Source of the DNA: JACRBR01 sp964371355
GTDB taxonomy: Bacteria > Chloroflexota > Dehalococcoidia > DSTF01 > JACRBR01
Length of the DNA: 64,000 bases
Direction of reading: 5' to 3'
NCBI GenBank assembly: GCA_964371355.1
Contig: CAYJMG010000015.1
Span: forward strand, 1-64,000
The notes below the pieces were generated by a model. That model saw only the letters and a program-made list of their open reading frames with translations, had not been told where the DNA came from and searched no databases. The position numbers and the translations under genes are program-made. Positions 26,610-35,071 of the stretch are shown here, piece after piece (position 1 is the stretch's first letter; the number at the start of each line of letters is the position of its first letter).

Positions 26610-29600
26610 ATGAGCGTTCAGGAACCAGAGATCCCATACGGCGGCACCACCGGCGAGCGTCTCAAGGCGTTCGCGCTGAACGCCGAAACGCGCGAGCGCC
26701 TCTCGTCGCTCGCCGTCCGCTACTGGGAGGTCGCGTCCTACGGCCTCCTGCTCGTCATTGCGATCACGCTGCGGTTCTGGAACCTCGGGGCGCGCGCGAT
26801 GCACCACGACGAGAGCCTGCACAGCTACTTCGGCTTTGGGTTCAGCAAAGGGCTCGACGACTTCTTCACGTTCGGGACGCTGAACAACGACGGCTACAAG
26901 CACGTGCCCTTCATGCACGGCCCGTTCCAGTTCATCGGCAACGGCTTCGTGATGTGGATCTTCGGCGACGGCGACTACCAGGCGCGCATCCTCGCCGCCA
27001 CCCTTGGCACCGCCATGGTCGCCTTCCCCTTCCTCCTGCGGAAGCAGCTCGGGACGTTCGGCGCGCTGGCCGCGGCGATGTTCATCTGCTTCTCGCCCAC
27101 GCTGACGTACTACAGCCGCTTCACCCGCGAGGACATCTACACGGCGTTCTGGGTGCTGGGTGTCGTCGTCTTCGCCTGGCGCTACATGGCGACGCAAAAG
27201 GACCACTTCCTGTACTTGCTGGCAGGCTTCATGGCAGGGCTCTTCCTCACGAAAGAGACCAGCTACATGACGGTCGGCGCCTTCGTATTCTTCTTCGAGT
27301 TCCTGTTCGCCTCGTACGTGGCCAGCAGGATCAAGGCGAAAAGCCCGGAGATGCGTGAGTGGCAGCACGTGGGGCTCACGTTGCTGCTCATCCCGTTCGC
27401 CTGGGCGGTGGCGTTCGGCTGGATCTTCCTCGAGGAGTGGCGCAAGAAGTACGACATGGAGGAGATGCCTGCCGAGGGCAACGTCCTTGTTGTCATGACA
27501 TCGCTGGCGCTGCCCATGTACGCGGCGATCCTCCAGATCCCGCTTGGCACGGAGTGGCGCAACCGCGCCGAAGAAGGACTGAACTCGCACGTCGCCGCAG
27601 ACGAGTACAAGTTCGCGATGACGGCGATCTTTGGCCTAATCGGACTCTCGATTGCGCTGGGTGTTCTTTGGAAGCCGAAGATCTGGGGCATCGCCGCGGC
27701 CTGCTTTTGGATTCCGTACTTCCTCCTTTCCACGACCTTCTTTTCGAACATGGGTCACGTCGAGCAGTTCCATGGCTGGTTCCTGCTGGGCGACCTGCGA
27801 CTTCGGCCCGACGGCTTCTTCTCGGTCATCTGGGGCTCGCTGGACTACTGGATCAGCCAGCAGGATGTGCGTCGCGGCAACCAGCCGGACCACTACTACT
27901 TCATCACCATCCCGGTGTACGAGTTCTTGCCGTTGCTGATCTCGCTAGTGGCCGGGTTCTACTACTTCATCCGCGGCCAGGCCCGAAACGCCATGATCGT
28001 CGGCGGCCTGGTCGCCGCCATCATCGTGCTGCTGCTCCTTCCGCGCGGCTTCGCCGTCGAGAAGGTGTCGTTTGTGCACGTCATCGTGCCGTTCAGCCTC
28101 GTCCTCATCGCCATCTTCAGCTTCAAGATGGACGCCTTCTCCCGCTTCCTCATGTTCTGGCTTGTCGTCACCTCATTCGCCCTCACGATTGCGGGGGAGA
28201 AGATGCCGTGGCTGAACGTGCATATCGCCCTGCCGCTCGCCATCCTCGCCGGCCGCTTCGTCGGGGACGTAGTGGATCGCACGGACCTGCGCGACGATCT
28301 GCCGCGACTCGAACGCCTGTCGCCGTATCTCTACGCCGCCGCGGCGTCGGGACTTTCCGTCCTCGTGTTCGTGACGACGGGGATTACGTCCTTCGCGTCG
28401 CTCGGCGCATGGCTCCTCGCCATCGTCGCCGCGATCACGGTCTACTGGGCCTATAGTGGCTACAGCCGCAAGACGGCCATGCAGGTCGCGCTCGTCGGGC
28501 TCGTCGCCGCCTTCTCGGTCTTCACGTTGCGGGCGACTGTGCTCGCCTCTTGGGGTCACCCCAACAACCCCTACAAGGGCGACGTCGCGAAGCGCGATTA
28601 CGGCGAGGTGCCCATCGAGCTGCTGGTCTACACGCAGACATCGGGCGATATTCCGGTGCTTGTGAAGGAGATCGAGCGTGCAGGGCGCGAATCCGGCCAG
28701 GGGAAGAACATCCCCGTTGTCGTGGACAGCGCGGACGGGTTCACCTGGCCATGGGCCTGGTACCTGCGTGACTCGAAGTTCAAGAACGTCACGTACGCCA
28801 CGGTCAACGCCGGCTACACGCCGCCACCGGGCGCCATCCTGTTCATCGCACAGGCAAATGCCGCGAACGTCGTCTTTGGCGACGGATACGGCGAGGGCAT
28901 CCCGTACCATCACCGGCGCTGGTTCCCTGAGGAGTATCGCGGCACCAACGGCCAATACTCGACCAGGGACTTCTTCACAGATCTCTTCACCCCCAAGGTG
29001 GTCTTCGAGAACTGGCTCGACTACTGGATGCGCCGAAATCCGCCGACCACGCTCGGGGCGGTCGATGGCGTCGCCTTCTTCCCCAAGAGCTTCGACGTCT
29101 CGCCGCTGCCTCCGGCCGAGACCGTGCGCACGGAGGGGACGCAACTCGTCATCGGCCAGACCGGCACGCGCCCGGGACAGCTCAGCAGTCCGTCCGATGT
29201 GTTCATCGACAAGGACGGGAACCTCTGGGTGGCCGACACCAACAACAGTCGCGTGTCGAAGTACAGCTCCGACGGGTCGTACATCTCCGGGCTCGGCGGG
29301 TTCGGCTCGGCGACGCCGCTTAACCAGCCGTGGTCGCTGACGGTGGCGGACGACGGCACCGTGTTCGTCGCGGACACCTGGAACCACAAGATCGTGAAGT
29401 TCGACAAAGACGGCAACAAGGTGAAGGAGTGGGGCGGCGGAGGCCAGCTCAAAGACGAGGACGGCGACGGCAAGCTGGACAGCGACGACCCGTTCAGGCT
29501 CTTCGGCCCGCGCGAGATCACACTCTCGCCCGAAGGCAACGTCCTCATCACGGACACCGGAAACAGCCGCGTGGTGGAGTACACCGCCGACGGCGACTTC

Positions 29601-30032
29601 GTACGCCAGTTCGGCCAGAAGGGCTCCAGCGGCGCCCCCGCAGACCTGAGCGAGCCCGTCGGCATCGAGGTCGCGCCCGACGGCGACGTCTACATCGGCG
29701 ACTTCTGGAACAAACGGATCATCGTGCTGGACAAGGAGTTGAACTTCAAGACGCAGATCGAGGTGGACGAGTGGGGTAGCCAGCAAGTGACGGACCGCGG
29801 CTACATGGCGCTGCTCGACGATGGCCGGCTGCTGGTGACGGACCCCACGGGGGGGAAGATCATCACCTTCGGCGCCGACGGCGAGCGACTGGGCACGTAT
29901 GAACTGCCGAAAGACGGCACGACACCCACGGTCCGGCCAATCGGCATCGCGGCGGACGGCACTAGCGTGCTCGTGGCGGATTCGGCGGCGAACGTGGTGA
30001 GGAAGATCCCGCTGGCCGAAGTGGCCCCGTGA
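26610..30032 (+). CDS. TIGR03663-type glycosyltransferase-like membrane protein fused to NHL beta-propeller
   Basis: A 1140-residue protein. Residues 1 to about 820 form a polytopic GT-C/PMT-like membrane region beginning LRFWNLGARAMHHDESLHSYFGF; the acidic DE after HH fits the catalytic loop of this fold. Further motifs are TLTYYSRFTREDIY and FLTKETSYM. From about 845 to the end, repeats such as PSDVFIDKDGNLWVADTNNSRV and PVGIEVAPDGDVYIGDFWNKRI are NHL-type propeller blades, about six of them. The propeller probably faces the outside and binds glycan or protein. The fusion in one chain is notable. No separate stop or start lies between the two parts. Confidence 0.88.
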   Translation: MSVQEPEIPYGGTTGERLKAFALNAETRERLSSLAVRYWEVASYGLLLVIAITLRFWNLGARAMHHDESLHSYFGFGFSKGLDDFFTFGTLNNDGYKHVPFMHGPFQFIGNGFVMWIFGDGDYQARILAATLGTAMVAFPFLLRKQLGTFGALAAAMFICFSPTLTYYSRFTREDIYTAFWVLGVVVFAWRYMATQKDHFLYLLAGFMAGLFLTKETSYMTVGAFVFFFEFLFASYVASRIKAKSPEMREWQHVGLTLLLIPFAWAVAFGWIFLEEWRKKYDMEEMPAEGNVLVVMTSLALPMYAAILQIPLGTEWRNRAEEGLNSHVAADEYKFAMTAIFGLIGLSIALGVLWKPKIWGIAAACFWIPYFLLSTTFFSNMGHVEQFHGWFLLGDLRLRPDGFFSVIWGSLDYWISQQDVRRGNQPDHYYFITIPVYEFLPLLISLVAGFYYFIRGQARNAMIVGGLVAAIIVLLLLPRGFAVEKVSFVHVIVPFSLVLIAIFSFKMDAFSRFLMFWLVVTSFALTIAGEKMPWLNVHIALPLAILAGRFVGDVVDRTDLRDDLPRLERLSPYLYAAAASGLSVLVFVTTGITSFASLGAWLLAIVAAITVYWAYSGYSRKTAMQVALVGLVAAFSVFTLRATVLASWGHPNNPYKGDVAKRDYGEVPIELLVYTQTSGDIPVLVKEIERAGRESGQGKNIPVVVDSADGFTWPWAWYLRDSKFKNVTYATVNAGYTPPPGAILFIAQANAANVVFGDGYGEGIPYHHRRWFPEEYRGTNGQYSTRDFFTDLFTPKVVFENWLDYWMRRNPPTTLGAVDGVAFFPKSFDVSPLPPAETVRTEGTQLVIGQTGTRPGQLSSPSDVFIDKDGNLWVADTNNSRVSKYSSDGSYISGLGGFGSATPLNQPWSLTVADDGTVFVADTWNHKIVKFDKDGNKVKEWGGGGQLKDEDGDGKLDSDDPFRLFGPREITLSPEGNVLITDTGNSRVVEYTADGDFVRQFGQKGSSGAPADLSEPVGIEVAPDGDVYIGDFWNKRIIVLDKELNFKTQIEVDEWGSQQVTDRGYMALLDDGRLLVTDPTGGKIITFGADGERLGTYELPKDGTTPTVRPIGIAADGTSVLVADSAANVVRKIPLAEVAP

Positions 30033-30094
30033 GAAACATGTGACATAAGAGGAGGCAGGCGGCAACGCCGGTCCCTCCAGCGACGTTGTAAGAA

Positions 30095-30123
30095 TTGACC
30101 GGCTTCAGGGCCGTCCATATAAT
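30095..30123 (+). promoter_or_regulatory. Promoter of the flippase-like gene
   Basis: TTGACC (30095-30100), a 17-bp spacer and a perfect TATAAT (30118-30123). It gives a leader of about 75 bases before the TTG start at 30205, so the last two genes of the module can be transcribed independently. Confidence 0.8.
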
Positions 30124-30204
30124 GCGCGGGCTTCGCTGCCGAACATAATTGCGACAGCCGCGCCGGACGCCCCCTTCGCGCGTTCGGCTTCCACGGAGAC
30201 CCCA

Positions 30205-31299
30205 TTGCTCAAGAGCCGCGGCTTCTGGATCGGCATCATCGTCAGCCTTGTCTTCATCGGGCTGTTCGTCCGTAGCACAGACTTCGGCGAGGTGAAGCGG
30301 GCCTTCGAGGACGCGAACTACTGGTGGGTGGCCGCCTCGCTACCTGTCTACTTCGCGGGCCTCTGGATCCGCACGGTGCGCTGGCAGTATTTCCTGCGCC
30401 CGGTGCGCCGGGTGTCCGCCCTGAGGCTCTACCCCGTCGTCATCGTGGGGCTGATGGCCAACAACCTGATGCCGGCACGCACGGGCGAGTTCGTCCGCGC
30501 ATACGTCCTCGGCGCCCGTGAGCGGGTCAGCAAGAGTGCCGCGCTTGGCACGATCGCCGTGGACCGCCTCTTCGACGGCCTCACGCTTGTCCCCATGATG
30601 TTCGTGGTCGCGCTATTTGCCGGCCGCGATGTCAAGTTTCCAGTCGGTTTCGGCCGTGAGCTGAGCTTTGCGGGCCTCAGCGCCGTCATGTCGGCGCTGT
30701 TCGGCGCCGCGCTGGCCGTCCTTTTGCTGCTGGTTTTCTCGGTGCGGGCCCGGAACGGCCTCCACCGGCTCGTGCACCAGCTCGCGCCCGGGAAGCTGAA
30801 GCCGAAGGTCGAGGACATCCTGCACTCGTTCTTCGACGGCCTGGAGTCGCTGCGCAACCCCGTCGACCTGCTGATTGCGTGGGTGATGTCGGGCGTCTCC
30901 TGGACGTTGGAAGCGACCATGTACTACCTGATAGCGCGTGGATTCGGGATCAACGAGGGGTTCCACGTCTTCCTGCTCCTCACGGCCGCGGCCAACCTTG
31001 CCATCGCCGTTGTCGCCTCGCAGGGGGGCGTCGGCCCGTTCGAGCTGGTCGTCTCGAAGACTGTTGTCGCCTTCGGCGCCGCGCAGGAGCTGGGAAGCGC
31101 GTACGCCATCGGCCTGCACGCGGTGCTGTTGTTCCCGATCATCCTCATCGGCCTCTACCTCATGTGGACGATGAAGCTCACGTTCGGCGATATGCTGAAG
31201 TCCAGCGACCGGGATGATCCCGCCCTGTCCGGCCCGGAGAACGACGGTGCGAGCCGCGTCCTCCGTTCGGGCGCCACTGTGAAGCCGGAGCGAGCCTAG
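30205..31299 (+). CDS. Flippase-like / lysylphosphatidylglycerol synthase TM-domain protein
   Basis: A 364-residue membrane protein of the UPF0104/AglD-type family, with about eight helices. Conserved elements are IRTVRWQYFLRP, VGLMANNLMPARTGEFVRAYVLG, AALGTIAVDRLFDGLTL and the late SQGGVGPFELVVSKTVV. The soluble transferase domain of MprF is absent. Members are proposed to move or modify lipid-linked sugars. The TTG start has GGAG upstream. Its stop overlaps the next GTG start by one base, linking it to the FAD enzyme. Confidence 0.86.
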   Translation: MLKSRGFWIGIIVSLVFIGLFVRSTDFGEVKRAFEDANYWWVAASLPVYFAGLWIRTVRWQYFLRPVRRVSALRLYPVVIVGLMANNLMPARTGEFVRAYVLGARERVSKSAALGTIAVDRLFDGLTLVPMMFVVALFAGRDVKFPVGFGRELSFAGLSAVMSALFGAALAVLLLLVFSVRARNGLHRLVHQLAPGKLKPKVEDILHSFFDGLESLRNPVDLLIAWVMSGVSWTLEATMYYLIARGFGINEGFHVFLLLTAAANLAIAVVASQGGVGPFELVVSKTVVAFGAAQELGSAYAIGLHAVLLFPIILIGLYLMWTMKLTFGDMLKSSDRDDPALSGPENDGASRVLRSGATVKPERA

Positions 31300-32621
31300 T
31301 GAAGGTCGTCGTCGTCGGTGGCGGGGTCGCCGGTATGACCACCGCTTATCGCCTCATGCAGGGCGGCCACCAGGTCGAGCTATTTGAAGCCGGCCCCGAG
31401 CTAGGTGGCCTCGTCCGCACGTTTGAAGTCGGCGGGAGCCGCCTCGAAGCCTACTACCACCATCTGTTCTCGACGGACACGACGATCATCGACCTGATCA
31501 ACGAGCTTGGCCTGGGCGATCAGCTCAAGTGGATCGAGTCGAAGGTCGGCTGGTTCGACAACGGCAAGATCTATAACTTCACGACGCCAACGGATCTCGC
31601 ATTCTTCGGCCCTCTCCCGCCGCTGGACCGTATCCGCGCCGGTCTCATGGGCATTCGCCTCCGTGGCCGCGAGGACTGGGCCGAATTCGAGCACATCACC
31701 TGCAAGGATTGGATCGAGAAGAACGTCTCGAAGAAAGTGTTCGAGAAGGTCTGGGGCCCGCTGCTGGAAGGCAAGTACGGCGACGCCTACGACCAGGTGG
31801 CGATGGCCTGGCTCTGGAGCAAGGTGCACTTGCGCTTCCAGTCGCGCCGGGGCCTCTCCCAGAAGGAGTACCTGGGCTACCTCATCGGCAGCTTCCAGGG
31901 CTACATCGACGAGATGGAACGGCGCATGCGGGCCGGCGATGTCGGGATCCACCTGAACGCCGCAGTCCAGCGCATCACCGCCACCGGCAATCACGCCGAC
32001 GGCGTGGTGCTCGCCGCTGGTATCCGGGTGGAAGCGGATGCCGTCGTCGCGGCTGTCCCGTCGGTACTGTTCAAGCAGATCGCCCCGCCGCTGGGTGAAG
32101 AGTACGAAGCGAAACTCGGCCACGTGAAGTGGCAGGGCGCCGTCTGCATGGTGCTCACGCTCGACCGGTCGCTTTCACCCATCTACTGGATGAACATCGG
32201 CGACCGCCGCATGCCATTCCTCGCGCTCGTCGAGCACACGAACTTCATCGGCCCGGAGAACTACGGCGGCAACCACATCGTGTACCTCTCGAACTACCTG
32301 CCCCAGGAGCACGAGTATTTTCGGATGGACGAGGATCAGCTCTGGCAGATCTTCGAACCGGCCCTCAAGCGCATCAATGCTGCGTTTTCCGGCGACTGGG
32401 TGCGGCAGAAGTGGCTGTTCAAGGCGCCGTACGCGCAGCCCATCATCGGGCTGGAATACGGCAAGCACCGGCCCGACCACCGCACACCCGTGCGAGGCCT
32501 TTACCTCGAGACGATGACGCAGATCTACCCCGAGGATCGGGGCCAGAACTACAGCATCAAGATGGGTGAAGACGTCGCGCGGATGGTCGTCGAGGACTAC
32601 GCATCGTCACCATCGGCATAG
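31299..32621 (+). CDS. FAD-dependent oxidoreductase, amine-oxidase/protoporphyrinogen-oxidase-like
   Basis: A 440-residue flavoprotein. The dinucleotide-binding motif KVVVVGGGVAGMTTAYRLMQGGHQVELFEA is at the N-terminus, followed by GGLVRTFEVGG, the GR/GG motif of this family. The C-terminus (GLYLETMTQIYPEDRGQNYSIKMGEDVARMV) closes the FAD site. Similar enzymes occur in surface polysaccharide clusters and resemble UDP-galactopyranose mutase or desaturase-type flavoenzymes; the substrate is unknown. The position directly after the flippase-like gene, with a one-base overlap, suggests action on a lipid-linked or nucleotide sugar. Confidence 0.85.
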   Translation: MKVVVVGGGVAGMTTAYRLMQGGHQVELFEAGPELGGLVRTFEVGGSRLEAYYHHLFSTDTTIIDLINELGLGDQLKWIESKVGWFDNGKIYNFTTPTDLAFFGPLPPLDRIRAGLMGIRLRGREDWAEFEHITCKDWIEKNVSKKVFEKVWGPLLEGKYGDAYDQVAMAWLWSKVHLRFQSRRGLSQKEYLGYLIGSFQGYIDEMERRMRAGDVGIHLNAAVQRITATGNHADGVVLAAGIRVEADAVVAAVPSVLFKQIAPPLGEEYEAKLGHVKWQGAVCMVLTLDRSLSPIYWMNIGDRRMPFLALVEHTNFIGPENYGGNHIVYLSNYLPQEHEYFRMDEDQLWQIFEPALKRINAAFSGDWVRQKWLFKAPYAQPIIGLEYGKHRPDHRTPVRGLYLETMTQIYPEDRGQNYSIKMGEDVARMVVEDYASSPSA

Positions 32622-32648
32622 CGCACGAACAAGAGCGAGCGGGCGAGG

Positions 32649-33194
32649 CTAATCGCCAAGCAGCGTCTTGTACCCCAGACCCACGATCTCCTCGACGTAT
32701 TCGCTGCGCCACCCGGCGTTCGGGATGCGTACGTTGTGGTCCCGGAACCAGCGGTGGTAGCCCAGGTATTCCTCCTCGAGCTGCTTTCGCCACTCGTCCT
32801 CTTCCTTGAAGATCTCCGGCTCCACTTCCTCCAGCCGGGTCGCGCCGTCGGTCGGGTCGACGTCCAGATCCTCCTGCCAGTAGTCCGCCAGGTAGTCCAG
32901 GCAGTCCTCCAGATCCTTCCGGTTGTCGTTCAGCAGGAGGGTCATCATCGCCTCCCGGTCGACCGGGCTCGCCCGAAGCCGCAGCTCGCGGGCGCAGTTC
33001 TCGCACACGACCACCAGTCGCCGGGCGTCGCACTCAGCCGGATTCTTGCAGTTGTGCGTCCGCGGCGCATACTCGGATGTCGCCGGCGAACGGCTGTAGC
33101 CCGCGACGAGGTTCGCGTTCAGGGAGGCGCACTTCGGGCATGTCAGCTTGTCGGCAAAGATGTCGTCGAGGGTCTTTTCCCAGTCGATCTGCAT
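32649..33194 (-). CDS. Zinc-finger protein, unknown function
   Basis: A 181-residue acidic cytosolic protein. The N-terminal 65 residues hold CPKC, HNC, CDA and CENC, which can form one or two zinc sites. The rest is helical and charged (EEVEPEIFKEEDEWRKQLEEEYLGYHRWF), ending with a globular segment NAGWRSEYVEEIVGLGYKTLLGD. The ATG has GGGAGGG upstream, and a TTGAAG-17-TAAGAT promoter precedes it. It is convergent with the FAD enzyme gene and divergent from the GGDEF gene. No family recognised. Confidence 0.68.
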   Translation of the reverse strand: MQIDWEKTLDDIFADKLTCPKCASLNANLVAGYSRSPATSEYAPRTHNCKNPAECDARRLVVVCENCARELRLRASPVDREAMMTLLLNDNRKDLEDCLDYLADYWQEDLDVDPTDGATRLEEVEPEIFKEEDEWRKQLEEEYLGYHRWFRDHNVRIPNAGWRSEYVEEIVGLGYKTLLGD

Positions 33195-33235
33195 AGCCAC
33201 ACCCTCCCGGTTGGTCGTACCGGCCCTGTAACGGC

Positions 33236-33264
33236 ATCTTAGCTGACCGCCCACCCCCCTTCAA
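33236..33264 (-). promoter_or_regulatory. Promoter of the zinc-finger gene
   Basis: On the minus strand TTGAAG (33259-33264), a 17-bp spacer and TAAGAT (33236-33241), about 40 bases before the ATG. Confidence 0.55.
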
Positions 33265-33355
33265 CGCGGCCGAATTGACCCCCGAGCTGCCTGCGGCTCC
33301 CGTAAGGGAGTCGTCCGCCCTGCCGATACTTACCCTGGTAAGGGGGTCTGCCATC

Positions 33356-34180
33356 GTGGGTTTACGCCGCGCCCGTAAGGATCGCGCTGCCCGGAACGGG
33401 CACGAGGACCAGCCCATCACGTTCCACGGCCGCCCGGTCGAGGTACGCAAGCGCCGGATCCCTTGGGTTCCGTTGTTCCTGCGCATCTTCACCGTCGCCT
33501 GGGGCGTCGCGATCATCGCGGCGCTGGTCGACGCTCTGGGCAATGTGCCACACCTTCCCTTCTTCACGGCCATGGGCATGACCGCCCTCCTGGTGCTCGC
33601 GATGTTCCTCTTTACGCAGCCGCTCGAGGCCGAGGACAGGCCGCGCGACGCCGCAGGTGAGGACGAAGACGCAGTCCACGACATGCTCACTGACCTCCCC
33701 ACCTTCGCCCACTTCCAGCGGCGGCTCAACGACGAGTTCGCGCGCTCCCGCCGCATGGGGCGCAAGATGGCGATCGTGCTGGTTGACGTGAACAACCTGT
33801 CCGCGGTCAACAAGGAGTATGGGGTGAAGGCCGGCGATGAAGTCCTGCGTCATGTGGCCAGGGCGGTCGATGGCACCAGGCGGTACAACGACATCGTCGC
33901 CAGGCTCGGCGACGACGAGTTCGGCGTGCTGTTGCTGGATACCGGCGACGAGGGCGTGGCGGCCTTCGTGGACCGCCTGGAGGATCGGTTGGCCCGCGAA
34001 TCCGCGGTGGCGGAGGTCGGCGGGCGCAGCATCGCCCTCTGGGCGGGCATCTGCTCCGGGAACGCCATCACGGTTCCTGCGATGACCACGCCGGAAGAGG
34101 CGCTCGAGGCGGCGATGGGCAGCCTCGACACGGCGAAGCAGGAGCGCGAGCGCCGGCGTCGGACCTGGCTGACCGCGTAG
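33356..34180 (+). CDS. Membrane-anchored degenerate GGDEF-domain protein
   Basis: About 274 residues: two membrane helices (about 36-55 and 66-85), then a GGDEF domain. The active loop reads GDDEF in place of GGDEF. The usual LTGLPNRxxF reads LTDLPTFAHF, so substrate-binding residues are altered. The product-binding I-site RYND is intact, five residues before GDDEF. It may therefore be a weak cyclase or a c-di-GMP receptor rather than a standard diguanylate cyclase. The GTG start is favoured by AGGGGG nearby; a TTG at 33275 would add 27 residues. It lies near the HD-GYP gene and the c-di-GMP riboswitch. Confidence 0.82.
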   Translation: MGLRRARKDRAARNGHEDQPITFHGRPVEVRKRRIPWVPLFLRIFTVAWGVAIIAALVDALGNVPHLPFFTAMGMTALLVLAMFLFTQPLEAEDRPRDAAGEDEDAVHDMLTDLPTFAHFQRRLNDEFARSRRMGRKMAIVLVDVNNLSAVNKEYGVKAGDEVLRHVARAVDGTRRYNDIVARLGDDEFGVLLLDTGDEGVAAFVDRLEDRLARESAVAEVGGRSIALWAGICSGNAITVPAMTTPEEALEAAMGSLDTAKQERERRRRTWLTA

Positions 34181-34245
34181 CCCGTCAGCTTTCCATAACT
34201 TCCGAATGACGTGAAGCCGGTGCTTAGGCCAGCGTGTCCGCCGCG

Positions 34246-34743
34246 TCAGGCGGCGCGCTGGATGCCGATCCTGGCGGCCGCCTGTTCGGGGCCCACGTCC
34301 GGAAGCCGAGTCGTCCGCTGAATCAGTGCCCCGATTTGCAGCACCGAGGCCAGAGTGGCAGCGTGTTCGCCCACTGGGACGCCGTTGCCATTCATTGATG
34401 CTTGCAGGGCAGGCGAGCGGGCCGCCTCGGCCCAGAGGTCGATGAGCAGCCGCCCGAGTGAGTGCTCGTCGACGCCGGCCGCCGCCGCGGCAGCACCGTC
34501 CAGGGGTGGCACGAGGGCGCCGAGCGCATGCAGCCGGCCAACGACGGCGCCCAGGACTGCCGCCTTGGTCGGGAAGTGGTGGTACAGGCCCCCCTTGGAG
34601 CAACCGGCGGCACGGCATATTTCGTCCATGGAGGCTTCGGCGTAGCCCCTCGAGGCGAAGACGCCCAACGCCGCCGCCGCGATTTGGTCACGGGTGCGCT
34701 GGGAGCGGCTCTGCTGGCGCGTCGGTCGGTGTGGTGTAGCCAT
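34246..34743 (-). CDS. TetR-family transcriptional regulator
   Basis: A 165-residue repressor-type protein. The helix-turn-helix is AAALGVFASRGYAEASMDEICRAAGCSKGGLYHHFPTKAAVL, typical of TetR/AcrR. The C-terminal ligand domain is short and alanine-rich. A 22-bp near-perfect palindrome lies 130 bases upstream at 34873-34894 and overlaps a plus-strand promoter; it is the obvious candidate operator. The gene follows the HD-GYP gene on the same strand but is separated from it by a strong terminator, so it is probably transcribed separately. Confidence 0.88.
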   Translation of the reverse strand: MATPHRPTRQQSRSQRTRDQIAAAALGVFASRGYAEASMDEICRAAGCSKGGLYHHFPTKAAVLGAVVGRLHALGALVPPLDGAAAAAAGVDEHSLGRLLIDLWAEAARSPALQASMNGNGVPVGEHAATLASVLQIGALIQRTTRLPDVGPEQAAARIGIQRAA

Positions 34744-34843
34744 GCTCTCGCAGGAATGATCGGCCGGCAGAGGCGCCTGCTGCATGCGGCCTGGTGTGGC
34801 TCGGGAATCCGTCGAAATCAGCGGAACTTGACATGCAAAAGGC

Positions 34844-34873
34844 TTGACACCCTGCCCGGTATGGCCGTATAAA
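34844..34873 (+). promoter_or_regulatory. Plus-strand promoter controlled by the TetR operator
   Basis: TTGACA (34844-34849), an 18-bp spacer and TATAAA (34868-34873). The palindrome at 34873-34894 covers the predicted start site, a classic repressor position. A second TTGACA lies 15 bases upstream. Confidence 0.65.
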
Positions 34874-34894
34874 CATACCGACGGGTCGGTCTGT
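34873..34894. promoter_or_regulatory. TetR-type operator palindrome
   Basis: Inverted repeat ACATACCGAC-GG-GTCGGTCTGT. Nine of ten arm positions are complementary. Size and ACCGAC core fit TetR-family operators, and a TetR gene lies next to it. Confidence 0.65.
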
Positions 34895-35040
34895 GAGCCG
34901 GCCGAGGAATCAGGCCAGAGCGGTCCCCCGGGGCCGCCCCCGCCACAGACGGAGGAATGAGACATGTTCCGAATCCAGTGGTAAGCATCTGAACCTCGGC
35001 AACCAGAGGAAGGGGCTCCCCAATCGGGGAGCCCCTTCGC
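34880..35040 (+). ncRNA. Short TetR-regulated transcript with possible six-codon ORF
   Basis: From the promoter at 34868 to the terminator at 35010-35037 there is room for a transcript of only about 160 bases. It contains GGAGGA (34951-34956) and, seven bases later, ATG at 34964 opening a frame that reads MFRIQW and stops at 34984. An overlapping frame from ATG 34957 gives 11 residues. No larger gene lies on this strand. It could be a small RNA, a micro-peptide gene, or the stump of a deleted TetR-regulated gene. Nothing else is seen in the 329 bases between the flanking genes. Confidence 0.35.
35010..35037. terminator. Strong bidirectional hairpin terminator
   Basis: A 12-bp perfect stem AAGGGGCTCCCC with loop AATC. 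It serves the HD-GYP gene on the minus strand and the short transcript on the plus strand. T-tracts are short (TTC on each side). A near-identical stem is at 56319-56346. Confidence 0.7.
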
Positions 35041-35071
35041 GTCGGCTGCGTCTCCAGTGCGGTTCGGCCGG

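Noticed and set aside
28173..30065. Minus-strand open frame of 630 codons
   Set aside because: Antisense to the NHL fusion gene; composition is that of a reversed propeller gene.
34964..34984. MFRIQW frame as a tryptophan attenuator leader
   Set aside because: Only one Trp codon and no trp or other biosynthetic gene downstream on that strand.
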